Shown here: positions 1 through 7,029 of the stretch, one piece after another
Layout of the letters: each line of letters opens with the position of its first letter
Numbering within the stretch: the stretch's first letter is position 1
DNA from: Pseudomonadota bacterium
Lineage (GTDB): Bacteria > Pseudomonadota > Gammaproteobacteria > Xanthomonadales > Xanthomonadaceae
Direction of reading: 5' to 3'
Assembly: GCA_023393895.1 (NCBI GenBank)
Contig: JAEXBT010000057.1
Span: forward strand, 1 to 20,318
DNA length: 20,318 nt
Translations under genes and position numbers: made by a program
The notes under the pieces: model-generated
The model's database searches: none
What the model saw: the letters and a program-made list of their open reading frames with translations, nothing else
What the model was told of the DNA's origin: nothing

Positions 1-2
1 CC

Positions 3-581
3 GATGCCCACGCCTGGGCGGAAGTCTGGCTGGCCGGGCGCGGCTGGGTGCGCGTGGACCCCACCGCGGCGGTCGCCCCGGAACGCATCTACGACACCGT
101 GGCCGACCGCCTGCCGGGCAGCATCGGCGGTTTCCAGGGCTTCAACGGGCTGTGGAACGCCACCGATTTCCTGCGCCGCGGCTGGAATGATTTCGTGCTT
201 GGCTTCAACGCCGAGCGGCAGTCGCGGATGCTGCGCGGCATCGGCATCGACCGGCTGGATGCACGCACGCTGGTCCTGCTGTTCGCGCTGGCCGCGCTGA
301 TCACGCTCGGCTGGATGCTGTGGTGGCTGCGCCGCGGCGAACGCGAGCGAGACCCGTTGCTGCGCGCGTGGCACCGGCTGTCCGCGCGCTACCGTCGCCT
401 CGGGCTGGCGCGTGAACCGAGCGAAACCGCCTCAGACTGGGTGGCGCGGGTGGCCCGGGCTCGGCCACAGGATGCCGAACCGCTCGAAGCCCTTGCCGAC
501 CGCTTCAGCGCGCGACGCTACGCCGGCCGCGACGCCATCGGACCGCTGATCCGCGACCTCGACGCCTTCCGCCCGCGCTGA
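3..581 (+). CDS. TgpA-like transglutaminase family membrane protein, C-terminal part (5' end outside window)
   Basis: The gene enters from the left edge, already open in frame, and 192 residues are visible. They begin with DAHAW, which fits the catalytic-His region of the transglutaminase-like fold. The sequence RVDPT about 16 residues later fits the catalytic Asp; the Cys lies upstream of the window. A hydrophobic stretch at visible residues 89-109 (TLVLLFALAALITLGW) is a probable transmembrane helix. It is followed by an Arg-rich cytoplasmic tail resembling the DUF4129 C-terminus of TgpA/DUF3488 proteins. In that family (for example Pseudomonas TgpA) several N-terminal helices precede a periplasmic transglutaminase domain and a last helix; the substrate is poorly known. 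The stop lies only 6 bp from the stop of the convergent HIT gene, and no terminator hairpin is seen between them. Confidence 0.82.
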   Translation, partial: DAHAWAEVWLAGRGWVRVDPTAAVAPERIYDTVADRLPGSIGGFQGFNGLWNATDFLRRGWNDFVLGFNAERQSRMLRGIGIDRLDARTLVLLFALAALITLGWMLWWLRRGERERDPLLRAWHRLSARYRRLGLAREPSETASDWVARVARARPQDAEPLEALADRFSARRYAGRDAIGPLIRDLDAFRPR

Positions 582-587
582 CCGCGC

Positions 588-932
588 TCAGGCCGTGCCG
601 AAATGCCCGAGCGGCGCGCCTGCCAGCAGGTGCAGGTGGATCTGGAACACGGTCTGCCCGCCATCGCCGTTGCAGTTCATCACGATGCGGTAGCCGTCCT
701 GATCGAAGCCCTGTGCCTTCGCGTAGCTGGCCGCGGCGATCGCCAGACGGCCGATCACTTCCGGCGCGTCGGCAGGCACGTCGTTGAGGGTGGCGAAATC
801 CTGCTTCGGCACGAACAGCACGTGTACCGGTGCCTGCGGCGCGATGTCGCGGAAAGCGAACAGGTGCGCGTCCTCATAGACGATCTCGGCGGGGATCTCG
901 CCATCGCGGATACGGTGGAAGATGGTGCTCAT
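588..932 (-). CDS. HIT (histidine triad) family nucleotide-binding protein, HinT-like, with altered first triad residue
   Basis: A complete protein of 114 residues, about the usual size for bacterial HinT. The HinT family hydrolyses purine nucleoside phosphoramidates and AMP-lysine-type adducts in the cytoplasm. The N-terminal IFHRIRDGEIPAEIVYED and FRDIAPQAPVHVLFVPK segments are typical, as is the YRIVMNCNGDGGQTVF segment before the triad. The triad region reads QTVFQIHLHLLAG, so the first His of the usual H-x-H-x-H is Gln97. His99 (the expected nucleophile position) and His101 remain. It is the last gene of the dnaX-ybaB-recR-HIT group, 45 bp after recR, and ends 6 bp from the convergent transglutaminase gene. 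Family assignment is firm; activity of the Gln97 form is uncertain. Confidence 0.93.
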   Translation of the reverse strand: MSTIFHRIRDGEIPAEIVYEDAHLFAFRDIAPQAPVHVLFVPKQDFATLNDVPADAPEVIGRLAIAAASYAKAQGFDQDGYRIVMNCNGDGGQTVFQIHLHLLAGAPLGHFGTA

Positions 933-977
933 CGGTGCGGCCTCCCGTGGGAATGCGGTGATGGTAGCCCGCGGCGC

Positions 978-1574
978 TCAGGCCATCTCGCTGCGACTGC
1001 CGAACGCATGCGACAGGGTGCCGCGATCGACGTATTCCAGCTCGCCGCCCAGCGGCACGCCGTGGGCCAGCCGGCTCGGGCGCACGCCCGCCTGCCGCGC
1101 GAGCTGCGCCAGGTAATGCGCGGTCGCCTCGCCCTCGACGGTCGGATTGGTGGCGATGATGAGTTCGCGCACCTCGCCCTCGGCCAGCCGTGCGGCCAGC
1201 AGATCAAGGCCCAGTTCAGCCGGACCGATGCCGTCGAGCGGACTCAGCCGGCCCTGCAGCACGAAATACAGGCCGCGATACCCGGTCGCCTGCTCGATGG
1301 CGAGGCGATCGGCCGGGTTCTCGACCACGCACAGTTCGGCGCCGTCGCGGCCGGCACTGGCGCAGGTCGGGCAGACGTCGCTCTCGCTGAAATCACGGCA
1401 GCGCGCGCAGTGGCCGATCTTCGCCATCGCCTCGCCCATCACCCCGGACAGGCGGACGCCGCCCTCACGCGCGCGCTCCAACAGGTGGTAGGCCATGCGC
1501 TGCGCCGACTTCTGGCCCACGCCGGGCAGCACGCGCAGCGCGTCGATCAGCTGCTCGAGCAGCGAAACGCTCAT
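978..1574 (-). CDS. recR: Recombination mediator protein RecR
   Basis: 198 residues, close to E. coli RecR. RecR acts with RecF and RecO to load RecA onto SSB-coated single-stranded gaps. The order of domains is clear: an N-terminal helix-hairpin-helix ([20 protein letters not shown], about 13-32), a four-Cys zinc element (Cys56, Cys59, Cys68, Cys71), and a Toprim domain starting near CVVEN (82-86). The conserved [10 protein letters not shown] (142-151) and a C-terminal [16 protein letters not shown] segment follow. It starts 19 bp after the ybaB stop, in the common dnaX-ybaB-recR order, so it is very probably co-transcribed with both. No strong Shine-Dalgarno is visible, which fits translation driven from the upstream gene. 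Confidence 0.97.
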   Translation of the reverse strand: MSVSLLEQLIDALRVLPGVGQKSAQRMAYHLLERAREGGVRLSGVMGEAMAKIGHCARCRDFSESDVCPTCASAGRDGAELCVVENPADRLAIEQATGYRGLYFVLQGRLSPLDGIGPAELGLDLLAARLAEGEVRELIIATNPTVEGEATAHYLAQLARQAGVRPSRLAHGVPLGGELEYVDRGTLSHAFGSRSEMA

Positions 1575-1593
1575 GCAAAGGCTGCGGCGAGGA

Positions 1594-1914
1594 TCAGAAC
1601 GGCAGCTTCATGCCCGGCGGCATCGGCATGCCTGCGGTGGCCGCGCCCATCTTCTCCTGCGAGGCGGCATTGGCCTTGTTCACCGCATCGTTGAAGGCGG
1701 CGGCGATAAGGTCCTCGGCCATATCCGCGTCCTCGAACACGCCGGGGTCGATGCGCACCTTACGGCACTCCATCTTGCCGCTCAGGGTCACGGTCACCAT
1801 GCCGCCACCGGCGTTGCCGGTGACCTCGAGGTTGGCCAGCTCCTCCTGCGCGCGCTGGAGGTTTTCCTGCATCTTCTGCGCCTGCTGCATGAGTTGGGCG
1901 ATGTTGCCGCGCAT
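1594..1914 (-). CDS. ybaB: YbaB/EbfC family nucleoid-associated protein
   Basis: 106 residues, the normal size. The family forms dimers with a tweezer-like shape that bind DNA and are found between dnaX and recR in many bacteria. The protein begins [20 protein letters not shown], the usual N-terminal helix. A beta region with [20 protein letters not shown] follows, then an acidic [18 protein letters not shown] helix and a Met/Pro/Gly-rich tail ([11 protein letters not shown]). A good Shine-Dalgarno (AGGAG) lies just before the ATG, supporting this start. It begins 27 bp after the dnaX stop and ends 19 bp before recR. A specific role with RecR or the clamp loader is suspected for the family but not proven here. 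Confidence 0.96.
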   Translation of the reverse strand: MRGNIAQLMQQAQKMQENLQRAQEELANLEVTGNAGGGMVTVTLSGKMECRKVRIDPGVFEDADMAEDLIAAAFNDAVNKANAASQEKMGAATAGMPMPPGMKLPF

Positions 1915-1941
1915 GCGTTGCTCCTTCTGTATCGGTTCGGG

Positions 1942-3621
1942 TCATTCGTCCAGTGGGCGGATCGAGTCGGGCACCACGCGTGCGCCCTGTCCGATCAGCC
2001 GCTGCACGTCGGGATCGTTGAGGAAGGCGTCCTCGGCGGCGCTGTGGCGCGCGTCGCGTTCGCGCTCGTGGCGCTGGCGCAGGGTGTCGCCACTTGCCGC
2101 CGTGGTCTCGAAGCGGACCTGCGGCGGCGCGCCGAACGCGTCGGCCAGCGAGGTCGCCAGCTGCCGGATCGCCGCGGGCGTCTTCAGGAATTCGTCGTCG
2201 GCCGAAAGCGAGAGCGTCAGCACGCCATCGGCATAGGCGATGAACCCGGCATGCGCGGCCAGTTCCTTGGCCATGGCGCGCAGCGGCACCCCGGCCAGCA
2301 GGTCCAGCCAGCGATCGGCATCGAGTTCCAGCACGCGCGGCGCCGACGCGGGCGGCGGCGCTTCGCGCATCGACGGCTCGGGCCTTGCGGTTCGTTGCGC
2401 CTGCGGAACCGGCGCGGGTTCGGGCTGCGCGGCGGCTTCGGCCATCGCGGCCTGCGCGGCGGCGCGGCCACTCAAAGCGGGCCGTTGCATGGTCGCGGGG
2501 GCACGACTTGAACCTGTCGATGCGACAGCGCCCTCACCCGACGGCCTGAACGCCAGCATCCGCAGCAGGCTCATCTCGAAGCCGACCTGTGGCGAAGGCG
2601 CGATGGCCAGGTCGCGCGTCCCGTTGACCGCCATCTGGTACCAGAGCTGCACCAGCTCGGGACGCAGGCGCTCGGCCAGCGCGGTCACATCCACGCCGCC
2701 ACCTTCGTCCTGCAGCTGCATCGCGGGGACCAGCTGGCGCACCTGGATGCGATGCAGGGTTTCAGCGATCGCCTCGAGCACGTGGCCCCAGTCCGGCGCA
2801 AGTTCGGCCAGCGCCTCGACTTCCTGCATGAGTGCTTCACCATCGCCCTCGGCCAGGGCGTCGAGCAGCGCACCCACGCGCGCGCGATCAACCGTGCCGA
2901 GCATCGCCGCGACTTCGGTATCGCCCACCGAGCCGCCGCCGTAGGCGATCGCCTGGTCAAGCAGCGACAGGCCATCGCGCAGGCTGCCGTCGGCGCCGCG
3001 CGCGAGCTGGCGGATCGCGCCTTCCTCGAAACCGATGCCCTCGGCACCGAGGATCTTGCGCATCTGTCCCTCGATCTGACCGAGATCCAAGCGCTTCAAG
3101 TTGAACTGCAGGCAGCGCGAGAGCACGGTCACCGGCAGCTTCTGCGGATCGGTGGTCGCAAGCAGGAACTTGACGTGCTCGGGCGGCTCCTCGAGCGTCT
3201 TCAGCAGCGCGTTGAACGCGCTCTTGGACAGCATGTGGACTTCGTCGATGAGATAGACCTTCACCCGCCCGCGGCTCGGCATGTACTGCGCGTTGTCGAT
3301 CAGCTCGCGCACGTCATCGACACCGGTGTTGGAGGCGGCGTCGATCTCGAGCAGGTCGATGAAGCGCCCGGCATCGATGTCCTGGCAGGTGCGGCACTCT
3401 CCGCAGGGCTCAGCCGAGCTGCCCTGCTCGCAGTTCAGCGACTTGGCGAAGATGCGCGCGATGGTGGTCTTGCCGACGCCGCGGGTGCCGGTGAACAGGA
3501 AGGCATGGTGCACGCGGCCACTGTCGAGCGCGTTGGTCAGTGCACGCACCACGTGCTCCTGCCCGACCAGCTCGGCGAACTTCTTCGGGCGCCACTTGCG
3601 GGCGAGGACCAGGTAGCTCAT
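1942..3621 (-). CDS. dnaX: DNA polymerase III subunit tau (gamma/tau), clamp loader ATPase DnaX
   Basis: 559 residues from the ATG that gives MSYLVLARKWRPKKF, the classic DnaX N-terminus; a longer open frame upstream is not DnaX-like. DnaX is the motor of the clamp loader that places the beta clamp on primed DNA. Visible elements are Walker A GTRGVGKT (45-52), a zinc-binding group with Cys64, Cys73, Cys76 and Cys79, Walker B LIDEVH (124-129), and the SRC sensor/arginine-finger motif (168-170). An Ala/Pro-rich linker follows, and then a C-terminal region ending near the domain that contacts polymerase and DnaB in E. coli tau. It is shorter than E. coli tau (643 residues). I see no A-rich slippery run that would produce the short gamma form by frameshifting. 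First gene of the dnaX-ybaB-recR-HIT group. Confidence 0.97.
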   Translation of the reverse strand: MSYLVLARKWRPKKFAELVGQEHVVRALTNALDSGRVHHAFLFTGTRGVGKTTIARIFAKSLNCEQGSSAEPCGECRTCQDIDAGRFIDLLEIDAASNTGVDDVRELIDNAQYMPSRGRVKVYLIDEVHMLSKSAFNALLKTLEEPPEHVKFLLATTDPQKLPVTVLSRCLQFNLKRLDLGQIEGQMRKILGAEGIGFEEGAIRQLARGADGSLRDGLSLLDQAIAYGGGSVGDTEVAAMLGTVDRARVGALLDALAEGDGEALMQEVEALAELAPDWGHVLEAIAETLHRIQVRQLVPAMQLQDEGGGVDVTALAERLRPELVQLWYQMAVNGTRDLAIAPSPQVGFEMSLLRMLAFRPSGEGAVASTGSSRAPATMQRPALSGRAAAQAAMAEAAAQPEPAPVPQAQRTARPEPSMREAPPPASAPRVLELDADRWLDLLAGVPLRAMAKELAAHAGFIAYADGVLTLSLSADDEFLKTPAAIRQLATSLADAFGAPPQVRFETTAASGDTLRQRHERERDARHSAAEDAFLNDPDVQRLIGQGARVVPDSIRPLDE

Positions 3622-3674
3622 GCCGCCATTCTGCCACGCCGGGCCCGCCTCCCCGCCCCGCCCAATGCCCGGTT

Positions 3675-3703
3675 TTGCCGTGCGCGCGCCCACGGTTTAG
3701 AAT
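3675..3703 (+). promoter_or_regulatory. Sigma70-type promoter for tRNA-Ser(GGA) and probably the SRP RNA
   Basis: TTGCCG (3675-3680) and TAGAAT (3698-3703) are separated by exactly 17 bp. The predicted start of transcription is near 3710, about 25 nt before the mature tRNA 5' end. A GC-rich stretch follows the -10, as in stringently controlled stable-RNA promoters; that regulatory reading is inference. Confidence 0.75.
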
Positions 3704-3734
3704 GCGCGGCTCGCCGTACGAAAGGCGGCGGTCC

Positions 3735-3827
3735 GGAGAGGTGTCCGAGTGGTTGAAGGAGCACGCCTGGAAAGTGTGTAAGCGTCTAAACCGCGCTTCG
3801 GGGGTTCGAATCCCCCTCTCTCCGCCA
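3735..3827 (+). tRNA. tRNA-Ser(GGA)
   Basis: Class II tRNA with encoded CCA (3825-3827). The acceptor stem GGAGAGG (3735-3741) pairs with TCTCTCC (3817-3823), followed by discriminator G. The anticodon loop CTGGAAA sits between CACGC and GTGTG, with anticodon GGA at 3769-3771. The long variable arm (AAGCG...CGCTT) and the T arm GGGGG-TTCGAAT-CCCCC are intact. It reads UCC/UCU serine codons. Confidence 0.98.
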
Positions 3828-3842
3828 GATTCGAAGTTCCAT

Positions 3843-3953
3843 GGTGGCCCCGTTGGCCCCTCGCGACGCAAGTCCGAAAATCCCGCCAGGGCCGGAAGGC
3901 AGCAACGGTATCGGATGCAGCGGGTGCCGAGGATCGTCGGCGGGGCCGCCACC
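3843..3953 (+). ncRNA. ffs: Signal recognition particle RNA, 4.5S type (small SRP RNA)
   Basis: About 111 nt. The ends pair (GGTGGCCCCG at 3843-3852 with CGGGGCCGCCACC at 3941-3953), making the long closing helix. The centre carries the domain IV hallmark GGCCGGAAGGCAGCAACGG, with a GGAA tetraloop and the asymmetric loop that binds Ffh. The helix is followed at once by TTTT (3954-3957), so the RNA may end by its own hairpin-plus-U signal. It starts 15 nt after the tRNA-Ser CCA with no room for a separate promoter outside the tRNA, so the two are probably processed from one transcript. With Ffh it targets membrane proteins to the translocon. Confidence 0.93.
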
Positions 3954-3973
3954 TTTTCGGCCCGCTGAACGCT

Positions 3974-4735
3974 TCACGCCTGTTTGTATACCGACGCGTG
4001 CGGCTCGGCCAGCGTAATCGCCTCGCCCGGCTCCGCCACCCGCATGCCGCGCGCGCGCAATGCTTCGATCTCCGGCTGCGAGCCATAGTGGTAGAGGTGG
4101 CAGCGCGCCAGCAGCGCGGTCGGGTATTCGCGCTCATGATCCTCGATGCCGCTGTGCGAAGGGTTGCCAACCAGCGCGCAGTCATGGGCGATGACTTCGC
4201 CGGCGTCGGCGACCTTGGCGAGCATCTCGGGGATCGGCCGGGTATCGCCGGTCCAGACCATGCTGCCGCGCAGGCGCAGGCCATGGGCGCTGTCAGGCCA
4301 GTGATGGCGCACCGGGAAGGTCTCGAGGCGGATGCCGTCGTGCCAGAAGTGATCACTGACCACGATCAGCTGGAACGCATCCCAGAAGTTGGCGCCGCCT
4401 TCCGCCAGCGCATTGGGATATTCGGCCACGCGCCGCTGCAGCCAGGGCAGCACCCCGGTCGGGCAATAGATGCGGACGCGCCCCTTGCGTTCGGGCTCGA
4501 AGATCGCCGAAACGAACAGGCGCTCGAAGCCGCTGACGTGATCGAGGTGTGCATGGGTCACGTACAGCGCGTCCGGATAGGCGCCGTATTGCTCGACATA
4601 GCGCGTCAGCCCCTCCGAGCCGCAGTCGATGGCCAGCCACGGCCGGCCATCGCGCTCGATGCAGGCCATCGCGCTGCCGAATTCGCCCACCGCCATCGCG
4701 CCACCGGTCCCGAGGAAACGCAACGTCCAGCTCAT
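3974..4735 (-). CDS. MBL-fold metallo-hydrolase, RNase Z-like, coupled to kdkA
   Basis: 253 residues of the metallo-beta-lactamase fold. The metal ligands are visible: HAHLDH (61-66), a His pair (144-145) followed by SAHGLRLRG as in RNase Z-type proteins, the WTGDTR motif (161-166, bridging Asp), HDC (184-186) and a late CHLYHYG (212-218). The N-terminus LRFLGTGGAMAVGEFGSAM is also RNase Z-like. The RNase Z exosite arm is not obvious, so I would not call it tRNase Z. Its ATG overlaps the kdkA stop by 4 nt (ATGA), which indicates translational coupling and a role alongside LPS core synthesis, or simply shared expression. Substrate unknown. It converges on the SRP RNA gene, 20 bp from its end. 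Confidence 0.88.
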   Translation of the reverse strand: MSWTLRFLGTGGAMAVGEFGSAMACIERDGRPWLAIDCGSEGLTRYVEQYGAYPDALYVTHAHLDHVSGFERLFVSAIFEPERKGRVRIYCPTGVLPWLQRRVAEYPNALAEGGANFWDAFQLIVVSDHFWHDGIRLETFPVRHHWPDSAHGLRLRGSMVWTGDTRPIPEMLAKVADAGEVIAHDCALVGNPSHSGIEDHEREYPTALLARCHLYHYGSQPEIEALRARGMRVAEPGEAITLAEPHASVYKQA

Positions 4736-5490
4736 GCTTTATCACCCGCCTGCATCACCGCATCATAGGCACGCTGCAGTTCCGCAAATCCCTCGTTGAT
4801 GGCCCGGTTCATCTTGGCGCTGCCGATCTTGTCGAGCGAACGCCGCAGCCGCGCGAGGTTGGCATCGCGCCAGTCGCCGCCGCGCGCGCGCAGCCGGCTC
4901 TTGTCGAGATCGATCACCCAGCCGCTGCCGGCATCGTCGAACAGCAGGTTGTGGGCGTTGAGGTCGGCATGGTCCAGGCCGGCACGATGGAAGCGCGCGA
5001 TGAGCGCTCCGCAGGCCGCCCACGGCGCCGAAGCCGCATCCTCCAGCACGCGGTCGCCAAAGGAACGCACGCCTTCGATGCGGCCTAGCAGGATCGCCGC
5101 GCGATAGCTGCGTCCCTCTCGCCAGTAACCCGCCGCCAGCGCGCGTGGTACGGGCAGCCCACGCATGTGTAGGTTCTGCAGCAGGCGGAGTTCGGCAATG
5201 CTGCGCGCCGCATCCGCCCCGCGCCAGACGAATCCATCACGGCTCAGCTTCGCCATCAACCCGCCGCGCAGGTAATGCCGAAGCAGCATCGGGCCAGCCG
5301 GCGCATCGACGAACCATGCGCTGCCGCGGCCGCCGCTGCCGACGCGCGTGGCGGCATCGCCCCAGTGCGCTGGGTCGAACCACTCGGGCGCCGGTGTTTG
5401 CGACAGCGCATCCGGGTCGAACACAATGGCGCCTTCACCGCGCGCATGGCGGAACGGAACCTCGGTTTCGCGGGGCGCGCGCATCGACAT
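4732..5490 (-). CDS. kdkA: 3-deoxy-D-manno-octulosonic acid (Kdo) kinase
   Basis: 252 residues, near the size of Haemophilus KdkA. This inner-membrane-associated, eukaryotic-kinase-like enzyme uses ATP to phosphorylate Kdo linked to lipid A precursor. A Gly-rich loop GSGGRGSAWF (51-60), RHYLRGG (71-77), the catalytic loop HADLNAHNLL (174-183) and the metal-binding DLDKSR (194-199) are all present and typical of KdkA/RfaP-type kinases. The ATG at 5490 (MSMRAPRE) or the internal ATG at 5484 could be the start. It is followed by the MBL-hydrolase gene with a 4-nt overlap and diverges from opsX with only 21 bp between starts. This pairing makes biochemical sense, because OpsX-type heptosyltransferases act on phosphorylated Kdo. 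Confidence 0.93.
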   Translation of the reverse strand: MSMRAPRETEVPFRHARGEGAIVFDPDALSQTPAPEWFDPAHWGDAATRVGSGGRGSAWFVDAPAGPMLLRHYLRGGLMAKLSRDGFVWRGADAARSIAELRLLQNLHMRGLPVPRALAAGYWREGRSYRAAILLGRIEGVRSFGDRVLEDAASAPWAACGALIARFHRAGLDHADLNAHNLLFDDAGSGWVIDLDKSRLRARGGDWRDANLARLRRSLDKIGSAKMNRAINEGFAELQRAYDAVMQAGDKA

Positions 5491-5511
5491 GAACCGAGTC
5501 TAGCAACCCGC

Positions 5512-6591
5512 GTGAAAGCCCCGCCCGATCCACCGCGTTCGATCTGCCTGCTGCGCCTGTCGGCGCTCGGCGATGTCACCCATGTGTTGCCGCTGCTGCA
5601 CACCTTGCGCGAGGCCTGGCCGGACGCCGCGATCACCTGGGTGATCGGCAAGGGCGAGCATCGGCTGCTCGAGGGGCTGCCCGGCGTGGACTTCATCGAG
5701 TACGACAAGAAGTCCGGCCTGCGCGGGATGTGGTCATTGCGCCGCGCACTTAAGGAGAAGCTCGGCCCGGCCAAACGATTCGACGTGCTGCTGCAGATGC
5801 AGGTGGCCGCGCGCGCCAACCTGCTCTCGGCGTTCATCCCGGCGAAGCTGCGGGTGGGCTACGACAGGTCACGCAGCAAGGACCTCCATGGACTGTTCAT
5901 CAACCGGCGCATCGCCGACCGGCCGGGCATCCACGTGCTCGATGCGATCCACAGTTTCTGCGAGCCGCTCGGCCTCGCGCCCTCGCCGGTGCGCTGGGCG
6001 CTGCCGGTACCCGCCGAGGCACACGCGTGGGCCGCCGCGCAATGGCCGGACGACGGCACGCCGGTGCTGATGATCTCGCCTGCCTCGAGCCATGTGCGCC
6101 GCAACTGGCTGCCCGAACGCTACGCCGCACTGGCCAACCACGCCGCTGCCGAGGGCTGGCGCGTGGTGCTGTGCGGTGGCCGCAGCGATCTCGAGCGCCA
6201 GCTTGGCGACGCGATCATGGCGAAGATGGAACTCGCGCCGCTCGACCTGATCGGCAAGGACACGCTCAAGCAGTTGCCGGCACTGCTGGCGCGCGCGAGC
6301 TTGCTGGTCACGCCGGACTCGGGACCGATGCACATCGCCAACGCGATGGGGACGAAAGTGCTGGGCCTGCACGCGGCCAGCAACCCGGCGCGCAGCGGGC
6401 CGTATTCGGATATCCGTTATTGCGTGGACGCCTACGATGCCGCGGCGCGCAGGTTCCTCGGCAGGCCCGCGGCCGACCTCAAGTGGGGCACCAAGATCGA
6501 GGCCGATGGCGTGATGGAACTGGTCGGCGTGGAGGATGCGATCGCCGCGTTCGATCGCTATCGCACCGATCAGGCCGACGGCGCGCGGTAA
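5512..6591 (+). CDS. opsX: Glycosyltransferase family 9, OpsX-type heptosyltransferase I
   Basis: 359 residues from GTG at 5512 (VKAPPDPPRSICLLRLSALG). The open frame runs further upstream, but that part lies antisense inside kdkA, so I reject the longer start. GT9 enzymes transfer L-glycero-D-manno-heptose from ADP-heptose. Family features are the N-terminal LLRLSALGDVTHVLPLL, the ISPASSHVRRNWL segment (188-200), and VTPDSGPMHIANAMG (266-280), the nucleotide-sugar site. From memory, the YDKKSGLRG, INRRI and FLGRPAADLKWGTK segments resemble H. influenzae OpsX, which adds the first heptose to phosphorylated Kdo. The adjacent kdkA supports that reading. No clear Shine-Dalgarno is seen. The 3' end overlaps the convergent DUF6165 gene by 22 bp. 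Confidence 0.9.
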   Translation: MKAPPDPPRSICLLRLSALGDVTHVLPLLHTLREAWPDAAITWVIGKGEHRLLEGLPGVDFIEYDKKSGLRGMWSLRRALKEKLGPAKRFDVLLQMQVAARANLLSAFIPAKLRVGYDRSRSKDLHGLFINRRIADRPGIHVLDAIHSFCEPLGLAPSPVRWALPVPAEAHAWAAAQWPDDGTPVLMISPASSHVRRNWLPERYAALANHAAAEGWRVVLCGGRSDLERQLGDAIMAKMELAPLDLIGKDTLKQLPALLARASLLVTPDSGPMHIANAMGTKVLGLHAASNPARSGPYSDIRYCVDAYDAAARRFLGRPAADLKWGTKIEADGVMELVGVEDAIAAFDRYRTDQADGAR

Positions 6592-6974
6592 TCCTCGTAT
6601 GACTTCTCCTCGACGTAGGAGGAGCCGAGCGCGAGGTTGATGTCCTTCTTGATCCGCGCACGCTCGTCGTTCTCGACGTACACGCTGCGCGCCAAGCGGA
6701 TGAACTCCTCGTCGAACGCCTGCGCCTTCTCCTTCAGGCGGATGTCGTCCTCGATCACCCACAGGCGCTCGTTCACCGCCTTCAGCGCACGCCTAAGTTC
6801 GGCGATGTTGTGGCCGGCGGCCGGGTGTGCCATCCAGGTCTTCTCCAGCGCGCTCAGTTCGTTGCGCACGTTGGCCAGCTTGGCCTCGTCGCGCATCCGC
6901 TCAGACTTGATCTGCAGGATGGCGATCTTGTCCAGCAGCTCGCCGTAGGACACCGGCACCAGGATCTCGGACAT
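6570..6974 (-). CDS. DUF6165 family protein, function unknown
   Basis: 134 residues from the ATG at 6974 (MSEILVPVSYGELLDKIAIL); an upstream extension of the frame reads through promoter sequence and is rejected. I recognise the DUF6165-type N-terminus. The protein is soluble, charged and almost wholly helical: an EELL/KIAILQIKSERM segment, an ALEKTW region, and a long KAVNERLWVIEDDIRLKEKAQ stretch that could form a coiled coil. It ends in a Tyr/Glu-rich tail (SSYVEEKSYEDYRAPSA). No catalytic motif or membrane segment is evident. A GAGAG Shine-Dalgarno precedes the start. It converges on opsX, with the two coding regions overlapping by 22 bp. Its position at the edge of the LPS core block hints at a role in envelope polysaccharide, but nothing in the sequence proves one. 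Confidence 0.85.
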   Translation of the reverse strand: MSEILVPVSYGELLDKIAILQIKSERMRDEAKLANVRNELSALEKTWMAHPAAGHNIAELRRALKAVNERLWVIEDDIRLKEKAQAFDEEFIRLARSVYVENDERARIKKDINLALGSSYVEEKSYEDYRAPSA

Positions 6975-7000
6975 CGCATGACTCTCGCGGGGAAACGCCC

Positions 7001-7029
7001 AGTGTAGCGGTCGCTTGTGGCCGTCGCAC
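7001..7029 (-). promoter_or_regulatory. Candidate weak promoter for the DUF6165 gene
   Basis: On the minus strand TACACT (7006 to 7001) could serve as a -10 with a poor -35 (GTGCGA, 7029 to 7024) 17 bp upstream. It would start a leader of about 20 nt. It overlaps the strong tRNA-Ser(CGA) promoter on the other strand. Weak match; low confidence. Confidence 0.3.

Noticed and set aside
603..1694. Plus-strand frame of 363 codons across the HIT, recR and ybaB genes
   Set aside because: Antisense shadow of three clearly identified genes; no recognisable protein features.
2752..3756. Plus-strand frame of 334 codons antisense to dnaX
   Set aside because: Composition-driven shadow, runs into the tRNA-Ser gene; dnaX is certain.
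3735..3827. tRNA-Ser(GGA) as an integration (att) site for a genomic island
   Set aside because: No integrase gene, and no partial 3' tRNA repeat other than the complete, functional tRNA-Ser(CGA) with its own anticodon and promoter.
3974..4735. MBL protein as tRNase Z (rnz)
   Set aside because: The family motifs are RNase Z-like, but no clear exosite arm is seen and the gene is coupled to kdkA; the specific name is not supported.
5275..5511. N-terminal extension of opsX by 79 residues
   Set aside because: It is antisense to the conserved N-terminal part of kdkA, and the GT9 fold begins right after GTG 5512.
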